Assembly: GCA_947441615.1 (NCBI GenBank)
Contig: CANEUH010000006.1
Span: forward strand, 1-64,000
Direction of reading: 5' to 3'
Source: Bacteriovoracaceae bacterium
Lineage (GTDB): Bacteria > Bdellovibrionota > Bacteriovoracia > Bacteriovoracales > Bacteriovoracaceae
Length of the DNA: 64,000 nucleotides
Shown in pieces: positions 25,915 through 34,394 of the stretch. Both the position numbers and the translations under genes were made by a program. Position 1 is the first letter of the stretch, and every line of letters begins with the position of its first letter. The notes under the pieces are model-generated. The model did not search any database. It was given only the letters and a program-made list of their open reading frames with translations, and was not told where the DNA came from.

Positions 25915-26970
25915 ATGTCGCAAAACCCTGCAGGATTAAAAAATATCGATCACCTAGAATTCACTGTCGACACGATGGAATCTCCTACGGTGAAGCTTTT
26001 TAATACAATCGGATTTTCTCAAACTGCTATCTCTGAAGATTCGAGGCTTTACACTCAGGGCCAAGTTCGTTTTTTAGTTAAGGCTTCAAAAGAAAAAAAT
26101 AATCATGCTAGGAAGTATTTTGAAAACCACGGAGAGGGCGTTTCTAAGATTTCTTTTCAAGTCGAAAATGTGGAAAAGGCTTTAGAAATCACTTTAAAAA
26201 ACGGAGCGAAGCTCATTTCAGACCTTAAGGTTCAAGAAACTGAGAAAGGCTTAACTAAAACTGCTTCTATTCAAGGATTTGGTGATGTTTTAAATGAATT
26301 TGTAGAACGGCCACAAAACGAATTCAGGCCAGGCTTCACGAATGTTATTGAAGATCCATCCGTAGAGCCTCTGAAAACTCGAGTTTCAAGGATTGACCAC
26401 CTCACGAATAATGTTCCCAAAGGCCAAATGGATCATTGGGTAGATTTTTATAAACGAACTTATGGATTTGTCGAAACAAGATACTTCGATATTAAAGGGA
26501 CAAAAACGGGATTAAATTCTAAAGTGGTTCAGTTGGCAGATAACTCAATCATTATTCCAATAAATGAACCTGAAAAAGAAGGCGGGAAATCGCAAATTCA
26601 AGAATTTCTTGATGTGCATAAGGGGCCAGGTGTTCAGCATATTGCGCTTATGACTCCAGATATTATTTCGACGGTTGGAGAATTAAGAGAGAGAGAGATT
26701 CGATTCCTAAATGTCCCATCAACTTATTATGAGGCCATTCCAACGAGACCATTTCAAGTCACTGAGGATCTAAAAGTTCTAGAAAAACTAAATCTCCTCG
26801 TTGATGGAGATCCAGAAGGTTATCTGTTACAGATTTTCTCCGACACTTACGTCGGTCCTTTATTTTTTGAATTTATTCAAAGAAAGAATCATTGGGGTTT
26901 TGGAAATGGAAATTTCCAAGCACTTTTTGATGCCATCGAAAGGGATCAAATGAAGCGTGGCTATCTTTAA
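25915..26970 (+). CDS. hppD: 4-hydroxyphenylpyruvate dioxygenase
   Basis: Non-haem iron enzyme converting 4-hydroxyphenylpyruvate to homogentisate in tyrosine breakdown. Two VOC-fold halves (residues 8-125 and 155-340). The iron ligands are visible in the C-terminal half: His in RIDHLTNNV (about 161), His in GVQHIALMT (about 242) and Glu in FFEFIQR (about 321). 351 residues is normal. AGGAGA seven bases before ATG 25915 fixes the start. No homogentisate dioxygenase, maleylacetoacetate isomerase or fumarylacetoacetase gene is in the window. Confidence 0.93.
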   Translation: MSQNPAGLKNIDHLEFTVDTMESPTVKLFNTIGFSQTAISEDSRLYTQGQVRFLVKASKEKNNHARKYFENHGEGVSKISFQVENVEKALEITLKNGAKLISDLKVQETEKGLTKTASIQGFGDVLNEFVERPQNEFRPGFTNVIEDPSVEPLKTRVSRIDHLTNNVPKGQMDHWVDFYKRTYGFVETRYFDIKGTKTGLNSKVVQLADNSIIIPINEPEKEGGKSQIQEFLDVHKGPGVQHIALMTPDIISTVGELREREIRFLNVPSTYYEAIPTRPFQVTEDLKVLEKLNLLVDGDPEGYLLQIFSDTYVGPLFFEFIQRKNHWGFGNGNFQALFDAIERDQMKRGYL

Positions 26971-27740
26971 GAAAAATACGCTTTATATAAATCAAAGCCT
27001 AATTTAAAAATAGTCAGAAGGACTATACTTCTTAGTAGTCCCCGCACAAATTCGTTTCCCTTAAGGATCGCCAAGCGAACTCCAAGCATGGCACCTGTCA
27101 TATTGAATACCATCATGGGAAGGGCGTACCTTAGGTGAAATTCAGTTTTCATTGAAAATAATAAAATCGCTGCGATATTTGTTGTGAGATTTATCACTTT
27201 GGCATAGGCAGAGCCTTGAACAAAAGTCATGCCAAGTAGACCTACAAAAGCAATAATCAAAAAACTTCCAGTGCCCGGTCCAAAAAAACCATCATAAAAT
27301 CCCATCACAGAACCAATCAAAATCGGCTTCCATATAGGAATGAACACTTTCTCCTCGTGATCTAAGATGCCAAAGTATTTATTTCGAATCGTGATTAAAA
27401 AAACGAAAAAGAGTAAAACCATAAAGAGAGGTTTTAAAAAATCGTTTGAAAGCTTTGTTACAGTGAAAGCACCCAAAACCGAAAAAAGAAAGGCGCTCAT
27501 TATTCCAGGAATAATAATTCTAAAATAATACGGGACCTGTCGTGAAAATCGATAGGCCGAAACGGCCGTTCCGGTGACGGAAACTAATTTATTTGTGGCC
27601 AAAAGACTCACCACAGGAAACTGAGGAAGAACTAGTAAAAAAGCAGGTAATTGGATCAAGCCTCCACCGCCCACAATAGAGTCCACAAAACCTGCGACAA
27701 AAGATGCTAAACAAAGAATGGTGAGTTCGGTTGTAACCAT
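26967..27740 (-). CDS. TauE/SafE (TSUP)-family membrane permease
   Basis: 257 residues, about eight hydrophobic segments. The start FVAGFVDSIVGGGGLIQLPAF is the family signature, and VMGFYDGFFGPGTGSFLIIAF is its repeat in the second half, showing the typical internal duplication. TSUP proteins export or import sulfite, sulfoacetate or other organic anions; substrate is not readable. The stop overlaps the hppD stop by 4 bases (convergent). Confidence 0.9.
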   Translation of the reverse strand: MVTTELTILCLASFVAGFVDSIVGGGGLIQLPAFLLVLPQFPVVSLLATNKLVSVTGTAVSAYRFSRQVPYYFRIIIPGIMSAFLFSVLGAFTVTKLSNDFLKPLFMVLLFFVFLITIRNKYFGILDHEEKVFIPIWKPILIGSVMGFYDGFFGPGTGSFLIIAFVGLLGMTFVQGSAYAKVINLTTNIAAILLFSMKTEFHLRYALPMMVFNMTGAMLGVRLAILKGNEFVRGLLRSIVLLTIFKLGFDLYKAYFS

Positions 27741-27769
27741 GTGAAATTATAGACCTACTAATTCAATAT

Positions 27770-27808
27770 GTTAACAAAAATCCTTCTTTTGTTAAGACTA
27801 GGTTAAGA
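27770..27808 (+). promoter_or_regulatory. Candidate Pho-box-like operator upstream of pstS
   Basis: Direct repeats GTTAAGA at 27791-27797 and 27802-27808 are separated by four bases (CTAG), i.e. 11-base period, the geometry of PhoB/PhoP binding units. A third related copy, GTTAACA, lies at 27770-27776, 21 bases before the second. They sit 67-105 bases upstream of the pstS start. The sequence differs from the E. coli box (CTGTCAT). Pattern plus gene context. Confidence 0.5.
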
Positions 27809-27874
27809 ATACAGGGGCCATAGCAATTTCACTCCCCGATTAATAAAATCAAGAAAAATTTAAGGAACCTGATA

Positions 27875-28738
27875 ATGAAAAAACTACTTCTAGTTTTAAT
27901 GATACTAATCGTGTCTGCATGCTCTCAGAAAAGCGATACTGTTATTATTCAAAACAAAGGATCTGATACTCTCGTAAATTTGGCCCAAGCTTGGGCCGAA
28001 GAATACAAAAATATTAATACCAAAGTTGCTCTGGCCGTATCCGGAGGAGGCTCTGGAACAGGAATTGCTGCCCTCATTAATGGAACAGTTGATATTGCAA
28101 ACTCCTCAAGAGCGATAAAACCTGAGGAACGTGATGAAGCGAAAAAGAATACTGGAAATGATGTCAAAGAATTTATCGTAGGAATGGATGCTTTAGCGGT
28201 TTTTATTCATCCATCAAACCCTATCACTGGTCTTTCACTCGAGGAAGTCGCTTGTATTTATGGCGAAGGTGGCAAGTGCACTCATTGGAGTGACATTCGC
28301 GGCACGGTTGTACCAGGTTGCAAAGATAATAAAATCATCCGAGTTTCTCGCCAATCTAACTCCGGTACGTACCAGTATTTTAGAGAGGCGATCCTAGGGA
28401 AGAAAAAAGATCTCAAACTTGGCTCAATGGACCTCAATGGCTCTAGAGAGTCAATTGATCTCGTTGAAAAAACACCTTGTGCCATTGGCTACTCAGGAAT
28501 GGGTTACCTTAATCCCAGAGTGCGTGCAGTTTGTATTCAAAAAACTTCCAACTCTGATTGCATTGAACCAACGGTCAAAACGGCCATGGATAAATCCTAT
28601 CCCATTTCAAGAGAACTCTATATGTATACTTCGGGTAATCCATCAGAAATGGTTCAGGCCTATTTAGACTGGACTCAAAGTGATAGGGCCCACGAAATCA
28701 CGGTTAAAGCAGGCTACGTCCCTGCACCTAAAAGGTAA
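27875..28738 (+). CDS. pstS: Phosphate-binding lipoprotein of the Pst importer
   Basis: High-affinity phosphate receptor. A lipoprotein signal ends IVSACS (Cys16). The phosphate-binding loops are recognisable: KGSDTL (about 28-33), GGGSGTGIAAL (about 57-67), NSSRAI and SRQSNSGTYQYF (about 159-170). 287 residues, somewhat shorter than E. coli PstS (346) but normal for the lipoprotein class. pstC follows two bases after. A Pho-box-like repeat lies upstream. AAGGAA before the ATG. Confidence 0.93.
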   Translation: MKKLLLVLMILIVSACSQKSDTVIIQNKGSDTLVNLAQAWAEEYKNINTKVALAVSGGGSGTGIAALINGTVDIANSSRAIKPEERDEAKKNTGNDVKEFIVGMDALAVFIHPSNPITGLSLEEVACIYGEGGKCTHWSDIRGTVVPGCKDNKIIRVSRQSNSGTYQYFREAILGKKKDLKLGSMDLNGSRESIDLVEKTPCAIGYSGMGYLNPRVRAVCIQKTSNSDCIEPTVKTAMDKSYPISRELYMYTSGNPSEMVQAYLDWTQSDRAHEITVKAGYVPAPKR

Positions 28739-28740
28739 CT

Positions 28741-29673
28741 ATGGAAATCAAAGTAACTGAACCTGCTCCTCTAGCGATGGAGTGGCGCCAAAAGAAAAAA
28801 GAAAAGCCAATCGCCGAAAAAATCGTTGAAGGAATCATTAAAACTGGTGGCGTGAGCTGTATTGTTCTCATCGCTGCAATTTTATTTTTTATTTTAAAAG
28901 AATCTTACCCTTTTCTTGTTGGCGCATTCAATTTTAAAGAATTTTTCTTTTCTGAAGAGTGGTACCCAGCTTCGGTAGTAAAAATCAGATATGGAATCCT
29001 GGCCCTCCTTGCTGGGACAGTTCTTGTCACAATTATCTCCATGCTGATTGCAGTCCCTCTCGGTCTTGCTTGTGCTTTTTATATTTCAGAGTTCTGTTCT
29101 CCAAAGGTAAGAGAAATTTACAAAATTCTCATTGAATTTCTTGCGGCAATCCCTTCAGTTGTCTGGGGATTTATTGCGATCATGATGATTAACCCCACCA
29201 TTATTAATTTATTTGATGTTCCCATTGGGCTTAACATTCTGAATGCTTCAATCATTCTCGCACTGATGTCACTTCCACTGATTATTTCAGTTGGTGAGGA
29301 TGCATTAAGGGCCGTACCAGAAACTTATCGTGAAGCAGCTGAAGCGATGGGTGCAACAAAGTGGGAAGTTGCTACGAGAGTTCTTCTACCTGCAGCGAAA
29401 AATGGTCTCATGGCGGCGGCTCTTCTTGGTGTTGGACGGGTCTTGGGAGAAACCATGGCGGTCCTCATGGCAACAGGGCACTCCATACAAATACCAAATA
29501 GTATTTTTGAACCAGGAAGAACTTTAACGGCTACAATCGCTGCTGAATTAGGTGAATCACCTAAAGGTGGGGAACACTATCAAGCTCTCTTCGCTATTGG
29601 TTTGGTTCTATTTTGCTTATCGTTTATCGTTAATTTAACTGCAGACTTTCTTATTCGCGGCAGGAGGCAATAA
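28741..29673 (+). CDS. pstC: Phosphate ABC transporter permease
   Basis: 310 residues. N-terminal cytoplasmic tail, then about six membrane segments starting near residue 35. The EAA-type coupling loop YREAAEAMGATKWEV is at about 197-211, and AAIPSVVWGFIAI is the PstC signature. Neighbours pstS and pstA are 2 bases away on each side. Pairs with PstA as the membrane channel for phosphate. Confidence 0.93.
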   Translation: MEIKVTEPAPLAMEWRQKKKEKPIAEKIVEGIIKTGGVSCIVLIAAILFFILKESYPFLVGAFNFKEFFFSEEWYPASVVKIRYGILALLAGTVLVTIISMLIAVPLGLACAFYISEFCSPKVREIYKILIEFLAAIPSVVWGFIAIMMINPTIINLFDVPIGLNILNASIILALMSLPLIISVGEDALRAVPETYREAAEAMGATKWEVATRVLLPAAKNGLMAAALLGVGRVLGETMAVLMATGHSIQIPNSIFEPGRTLTATIAAELGESPKGGEHYQALFAIGLVLFCLSFIVNLTADFLIRGRRQ

Positions 29674-29675
29674 TT

Positions 29676-30545
29676 ATGTTTCGGCCTAGTAATCATCTTT
29701 TAAATAAAGAAATCAAAGAGAAAAAATTTAAAAACCTTCTCAGTACAATAACGTTTTTCCTTTTTCTTCCAGCACTAATCATTATTTTTTGGCTTTTTGT
29801 TAAAGGCTATTCTGCTCTTTCGTGGGATTTTCTTCTCATGGATCCCATTCAGGGGATGACTGCCGGAGGAATTTTTCCGACGATCGTTGGAACATTTTGG
29901 CTTGTCATCATCAGTGTTCTCGTTGCTTGTCCAATGGGTGTGATTGCTGCCATATATCTTTCTGAATACGCTAAGGACAATAAGCTTACGAGAGTCATTC
30001 GCCTTGCGATTTTGAACCTAGCGGGTGTTCCTAGTATTGTTCATGCTCTTTTTGGTCTTGGTGCCTTTGTTCTCTTTATGAAAATGGGAACAAGTATCCT
30101 GGCAGCCTCATTAACTCTTGCTGTGATGAATTTACCCGTCATCATTACTTCTACCTTAGAATCTCTTAAGGCCGTTCCTCACTCATATAGAGAGGCATCT
30201 TGGAACGTTGGGGCCAGTAAGTTACAAACAATACGCTACATCGTTCTTCCGAATTCCTTACCTGGAATTTTAACGGGTGTCGTTTTTTCAGTGGGAAGAT
30301 CTGCTGGTGAAACTGCTGCCATTCTCTTCACTGGGGTTGCGTTCTATTTACCTTTTCTACCTAAATCTGTCTTTGATCAATGTATGGCACTGTCGATGCA
30401 TCTTTTTACAATTTCAACTCAAGTCGTAGGCGTTCCTGATGCTTATCCCTTCGCAACGGCACTTGTTTTGATCCTTCTTATTCTCTCCGTAAATTCGATT
30501 GCTGTTGGACTTAGAAGTTATTTTCGAATGAAGAGAAAGTGGTAA
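29676..30545 (+). CDS. pstA: Phosphate ABC transporter permease
   Basis: 289 residues with about six membrane segments. PstA signatures: NLAGVPSIVHALFGLGAFV and the coupling loop SYREASWNVGASKLQTI, then GRSAGETAAILFTG, which carries charged residues conserved in PstA. Overall normal length. Followed after 4 bases by the first pstB. Confidence 0.93.
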   Translation: MFRPSNHLLNKEIKEKKFKNLLSTITFFLFLPALIIIFWLFVKGYSALSWDFLLMDPIQGMTAGGIFPTIVGTFWLVIISVLVACPMGVIAAIYLSEYAKDNKLTRVIRLAILNLAGVPSIVHALFGLGAFVLFMKMGTSILAASLTLAVMNLPVIITSTLESLKAVPHSYREASWNVGASKLQTIRYIVLPNSLPGILTGVVFSVGRSAGETAAILFTGVAFYLPFLPKSVFDQCMALSMHLFTISTQVVGVPDAYPFATALVLILLILSVNSIAVGLRSYFRMKRKW

Positions 30546-30549
30546 GACC

Positions 30550-31305
30550 ATGAATAAAAAAATTGAAATTAAAAACCTCACTGTTAACTATGGCAATAAA
30601 GATGTGATTCACAATCTTTATCTTGATATTTTTCAAAATGAAGTATTGGCGATTATTGGGCCAGCAAACTCAGGCAAGAGTTCACTCTTAAGATCTTTAA
30701 ACCGAATGATGGATTTTCATCCCACGGCAAAAGTGTCCGGAGACATAAAGCTTGATGGTGAAAGTATTTACCTCGATGAAGACTCTACTTTTTTAAGAAG
30801 AAGAATTGGTATGGTGTCCCCATTACCTGTTGGTCTTCCAATGAGTATTCGAGAAAATGTTTTATACGCTCCTAAGATGGCAGGTTGTAAAGATCAAGGA
30901 GAACTCGACTTTATCATGGAAGACTGTCTCAAAAAAGCTGCTCTCTGGGATGAAGTAAAGGATCGTCTGGATGGTCTTGCGACTAAACTATCTGGAGGTC
31001 AGCAGCAGCGCCTTACTATCGCTCGAGCACTTTCTCACCACCCTGAAGTTTTATGTCTTGATGAATTCTCAATTGCTATTGATCCCGTCACAACCATGAA
31101 AATTGAAGCTGTTCTGCACGAATTAAAAAAGAACATGACTATTGTGATGGTAACAAATGTTATCAATCAGGCGAAACGCCTTGGCGATAGAACTGCGATG
31201 ATGCTTCATGGAAGTATTATTGATTTGGACTCAAATGATAGGCTCTTTAATGGTCATGTTAAAGACACAAGAACGAAAGAATACATTGAAGGACTTTTTG
31301 GATAA
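30550..31305 (+). CDS. pstB: PstB-like ATPase 1: signature intact, Q-loop and H-loop residues lost
   Basis: 251 residues, PstB-like over the full length. Walker A GPANSGKSS (about 37-45), signature LSGGQQQR (about 148-155) and Walker B with Glu (CLDEFS) are present. The Q-loop, VFQKPNP in normal PstB, reads VSPLPVG, so the Gln is lost. The H-loop VTHNM reads VTNVI, so the His is lost. DE is followed by Phe not Pro. Alone it should hydrolyse ATP poorly, but its LSGGQ could complete the site of the second PstB encoded four bases downstream. No PhoU gene follows. Confidence 0.9.
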   Translation: MNKKIEIKNLTVNYGNKDVIHNLYLDIFQNEVLAIIGPANSGKSSLLRSLNRMMDFHPTAKVSGDIKLDGESIYLDEDSTFLRRRIGMVSPLPVGLPMSIRENVLYAPKMAGCKDQGELDFIMEDCLKKAALWDEVKDRLDGLATKLSGGQQQRLTIARALSHHPEVLCLDEFSIAIDPVTTMKIEAVLHELKKNMTIVMVTNVINQAKRLGDRTAMMLHGSIIDLDSNDRLFNGHVKDTRTKEYIEGLFG

Positions 31306-31308
31306 CCT

Positions 31309-32073
31309 ATGAATAGAAATTATGTTGTTAACACAAACGAATTCTCCTTTTGGTATGGCCAATTTCAAGCGCTAAAAGATTTAACGTTTAATATTTCGGC
31401 CTTTAAAATTACTGCTCTGATTGGACCTTCAGGTTGCGGCAAGAGTACTTTTTTAAAATGTTTAAATCGTGTTAATGAAAGAGGTACAGAAGTTTCTCAT
31501 GAGGGAAGTATTCAAGTTTTTGGAGAGGATATCTATCACCCGACTGTCGCTCTTCCAGAACTTAGAAAACAAGTAGGTATGGTGTTTCAAAAACCAAACC
31601 CACTTCCTCTATCCATTTATGAGAATGTTATTTTTGGTGCTCGCACTCACCTTAAAAAAGTTACTAAAAAAGAATTAGATCAAATGGTCGAAAGCTCATT
31701 AACTAGAGTTGGTCTTTGGGATGATTTAAAGAATCAACTAAACAGGCCAGCGTTGAGCTTAAGCCTTGAGAAGCAGCAGCGTCTTTGTATTGCGCGCTTA
31801 TTGCCTTTAAAACCCAAACTATTACTTCTAGATGAACCCTGCTCTGCCCTAGATCCTGCTGGAATAGAGGCGATTGAAACACTCATCAAAGATCTCAAGA
31901 AAGATTACTCCATCATTATTGTGACTCACTCCATGAGCCAGGCCAAACGTGTCTCAGATGAAACGATTTTTATGTACATGGGTGAATTGGTTGAAATGGG
32001 TCAAACTCAAGAATTATTCGAAAAGCCAAAAGAAGAACGAACTGCTGCCTATATTGAAGGACGTTTTGGTTAA
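31309..32073 (+). CDS. pstB: PstB-like ATPase 2: catalytic residues intact, signature motif lost
   Basis: 254 residues, clear PstB. Walker A GPSGCGKST (about 39-47), Q-loop MVFQKPNPLP, Walker B LLLLDEPCSALDP and H-loop IVTHSM are all normal. The ABC signature, LSGGQQQRLCIARAL in normal PstB, reads LSLEKQQRLCIARLL (about 153-167), confirmed at codons 31756-31800. Gly-Gly-Gln is lost, so this subunit cannot complete the partner's ATP site. The defects are the mirror image of those in PstB 1, suggesting that the two form a heterodimer with one active site. Confidence 0.9.
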   Translation: MNRNYVVNTNEFSFWYGQFQALKDLTFNISAFKITALIGPSGCGKSTFLKCLNRVNERGTEVSHEGSIQVFGEDIYHPTVALPELRKQVGMVFQKPNPLPLSIYENVIFGARTHLKKVTKKELDQMVESSLTRVGLWDDLKNQLNRPALSLSLEKQQRLCIARLLPLKPKLLLLDEPCSALDPAGIEAIETLIKDLKKDYSIIIVTHSMSQAKRVSDETIFMYMGELVEMGQTQELFEKPKEERTAAYIEGRFG

Positions 32074-32087
32074 ACCTTTGTATTTTT

Positions 32088-32117
32088 TTGACATTTTCAC
32101 TCCTAAGTCGTTATCGT
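32088..32117 (+). promoter_or_regulatory. Candidate promoter of the EthD/paa-like operon
   Basis: TTGACA at 32088-32093 matches the -35 consensus fully, and TATCGT at 32112-32117 (18-base spacer) is a fair -10. The transcript would start about 35 bases before the EthD gene. Confidence 0.4.
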
Positions 32118-32155
32118 TGGTGAAATAAAGTCATCGACCCAACGCAAGGAGTTAT

Positions 32156-32476
32156 ATGTATAAGGTTATTGCTGTTTATAAGGCCCTTACAGACGAAGCT
32201 CAAAAAGCAAAATTTGAAGAGCACTTCAAAAATATTCACACTCCTATTTGTCTAAAAATTCCAGGAATTAAAGAAGTGAGAACAAATAAAATATTTGGCG
32301 GCCCAGCTGGTGCTTCTCACCTTCATCAAGTTGTAGAAATGGTATTTGAAAATAAAGATTCTTGGAAAGCTGCGATGAAAACTCCTGAAATGATGGAATC
32401 TGGAAAAGATGCCATGAAATTTGCTGGAGACCTCGTTTCTGTTCATTTTGCGGAAGAAATCATCACTAAGGCTTAA
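32156..32476 (+). CDS. EthD-family small protein
   Basis: 106 residues, ferredoxin-like alpha/beta fold of the EthD family: FEEHFKNIHTPICLKIPGI matches the family core ([FY]xxHYxxxHxPLxxxIPG) and AGASHLHQVVEMVFENK the second strand pair. EthD proteins accompany oxygenases and aromatic or ether degradation, sometimes as isomerase or lyase. Here it opens the operon with two crotonases and a PaaA-like protein. AAGGAG before the ATG. Exact role unknown. Confidence 0.85.
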   Translation: MYKVIAVYKALTDEAQKAKFEEHFKNIHTPICLKIPGIKEVRTNKIFGGPAGASHLHQVVEMVFENKDSWKAAMKTPEMMESGKDAMKFAGDLVSVHFAEEIITKA

Positions 32477-32478
32477 GC

Positions 32479-33267
32479 ATGAAAACATTTGAGAACATTC
32501 TTGTTACAAAGAATTTTCAAAATCATCCCCATATAGCTTTGGTGCAACTCAATCGTCCAAAAGTTCTCAATGCTCTTTCAACAGATCTTATGAAGGACGT
32601 TATTGAAGCTTTTTTTCTCCTTGAAGATGATAAAGATATTCGAGTTATCATTCTAACTGGTAATGATCGGGCCTTTGCAGCTGGAGCTGACATCGGTCAA
32701 ATGGCAGAAGCAACCCCGATTGATCAAATTAACGACAACAGATTTAGAACTTGGAAGCAACTCTCACTCATCACTAAGCCAATTATTGCGGCTGTTAATG
32801 GTTTTGCTCTTGGTGGAGGCTGTGAACTCGCGATGTCTTGTGATTTTATCATTGCAGGAGATTCAGCGAAATTCGGTCAACCTGAAATTAAAATAGGAAC
32901 CATTCCTGGAGCCGGTGGAACACAGCGCCTCACACGAGCGATTGGAAAATCCAAGGCGATGTTAGCAGTTCTGACTGGTGAAATGATGGATGCCTATGAA
33001 GCTGAGAGATCTGGGCTTGTGGCAAGAGTTGTCCCTGCAGAAACACTTCTTCAGGAAACTTTTGAAATCGCCAAAATTATTTCAAATCGTGCTCCTGTTG
33101 CCGTCAAGCTTGCTAAAGAAGCTGTAAATATTGCTTTTGAAACGGCCCTTAAGGATGGCATGGAATACGAGAGAAGAAACTTTTATCTCACTTTCTCTTC
33201 GAAAGATCAGAAGGAAGGGATGAAGGCCTTCATGGAAAAGAGAGAACCAAAATATGAAGGGAATTAA
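32479..33267 (+). CDS. Enoyl-CoA hydratase, PaaF-like
   Basis: 262-residue crotonase. The oxyanion-hole block AFAAGADIGQM (about 66-76) and both catalytic Glu are present: GGGCELAMSCD and FGQPEIKIGTIPGAGGTQRL. That pattern is of an active hydratase, as in short-chain beta-oxidation or PaaF (hydration of 2,3-dehydroadipyl-CoA). It starts two bases after the EthD gene stop and its end overlaps the lipoprotein gene by 14 bases, so it is part of the operon. Substrate preference is inferred from the neighbours. Confidence 0.9.
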   Translation: MKTFENILVTKNFQNHPHIALVQLNRPKVLNALSTDLMKDVIEAFFLLEDDKDIRVIILTGNDRAFAAGADIGQMAEATPIDQINDNRFRTWKQLSLITKPIIAAVNGFALGGGCELAMSCDFIIAGDSAKFGQPEIKIGTIPGAGGTQRLTRAIGKSKAMLAVLTGEMMDAYEAERSGLVARVVPAETLLQETFEIAKIISNRAPVAVKLAKEAVNIAFETALKDGMEYERRNFYLTFSSKDQKEGMKAFMEKREPKYEGN

Positions 33268-33595
33268 TTTTTTCCTTTTTCTTTTCTTAGCTGCTTGTAG
33301 TTCTGGCCCCATGAAAAGACACAGCATTCTTAATGAAAGTCTTCGTCTCTGTTATGTTGAGAGTGATTCTTACACTGGTAAAGATGGCTCAGTTCAAGGA
33401 ACGATGACCACAAGTCTAGTTGTGAGTTCTGAGGGCAAAGTTAAGTCATGTAACATTATTAAAAATGACTTTAAGGATCCAAATTTAAATGCCTGTGTGT
33501 GTGGCATTTTTAAACAAACACAAATTGAAAATCCCTCAAAGTTAGAATCTTCTGTTTTTGAAAGACTTGTCGATTTTAAACCGGTGAACTTATGA
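33254..33595 (+). CDS. Small lipoprotein inside the paa-like operon
   Basis: 113 residues with a lipobox FLAACSS (Cys15). The mature part has a TonB-C/AgmX-like pattern (TTSLVVSSEGKVKSCNII, then NACVCGIFKQ), as seen in small envelope proteins of delta-type bacteria. No enzyme motif. It overlaps the upstream crotonase by 14 bases and the downstream one by 4, so it is co-translated with catabolic enzymes, though it must be sent to the envelope. Reason unknown. Confidence 0.7.
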   Translation: MKGINFFLFLFLAACSSGPMKRHSILNESLRLCYVESDSYTGKDGSVQGTMTTSLVVSSEGKVKSCNIIKNDFKDPNLNACVCGIFKQTQIENPSKLESSVFERLVDFKPVNL

Positions 33596-34380
33596 AGAAT
33601 TATGAAACGATCAAATATGAATTTAAAGATGGAACGGCAATCATCACCATTAATAGACCTCAAGTTTATAACGCCCTTAATGTGCAGGGTAAACTAGATA
33701 TCATTTCTGGTATTAAAGATGCCAATAAAGATCCTAATGTTCGCTCAATTGTTTTGACTGCAGAAGGAAAGGCTTTTTGCTCTGGGCAGGATTTAAATGA
33801 CAGAACTGTGGACGCCTCAAAGGGTCCAGTTGATATTGGCCACACCATTGAAACTGAGTGGAATCCCCTCATAGAGGCGATTAGAACATCGGATAAAATT
33901 GTTATTGGAGCTATTAATGGTGTTTGCGCCGGTGCGGGATTATCTGTCGCTCTTGCCTGTGATTTGAAAATTGCCCCCCCTGGTAACCGCTTTATTTCTG
34001 GTTTTAGTCAGATTGGACTAGCTCCAGATGCGGGCATGAGCTTCATGCTAGTTAGACAAATGGGGTACACCAAGGCATTAGAATTCGCTCTCTTAGGTAA
34101 GCCCCTTCTCTCCGAGGCCATGGTCGAGTATAATTTCATCAACCAAATTGCTGAAAAGCCTCTGGAAGAAGCTCTGAGGCTCGCATCAGAAATCAATGCT
34201 TTAGCTCCTCTTTCAGTAAAAATGGTGAAGAAGAACTTCCAATATGCTAATGAAAAGGAATTGGGAGAGGTTCTCAGTCGAGAGAAATACGTTCAAAGAT
34301 ATTTGGGCTTCTCGCAAGACTACAAGGAAGGTGTGACAGCTTTTCTGGAAAAAAGAAAACCAAATTTTAAAGGTCAATAG
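33592..34380 (+). CDS. Crotonase, PaaG-like isomerase
   Basis: 262 residues. Oxyanion hole AFCSGQDLNDR (about 61-71). The hydratase Glu pair is replaced: GAGLSVALACD lacks the first Glu and FSQIGLAPDAGMS has Asp in the second region, the pattern of PaaG (1,2-epoxyphenylacetyl-CoA isomerase, which forms the oxepin). The match GFSxxGLxPDxG to PaaG is good. It starts four bases before the lipoprotein stop. Together with the PaaF-like and PaaA-like neighbours it supports an epoxy-CoA route for phenylacetyl-CoA, by inference. Confidence 0.87.
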   Translation: MKNYETIKYEFKDGTAIITINRPQVYNALNVQGKLDIISGIKDANKDPNVRSIVLTAEGKAFCSGQDLNDRTVDASKGPVDIGHTIETEWNPLIEAIRTSDKIVIGAINGVCAGAGLSVALACDLKIAPPGNRFISGFSQIGLAPDAGMSFMLVRQMGYTKALEFALLGKPLLSEAMVEYNFINQIAEKPLEEALRLASEINALAPLSVKMVKKNFQYANEKELGEVLSREKYVQRYLGFSQDYKEGVTAFLEKRKPNFKGQ

Positions 34381-34394
34381 ATAGGAGAAAATCC

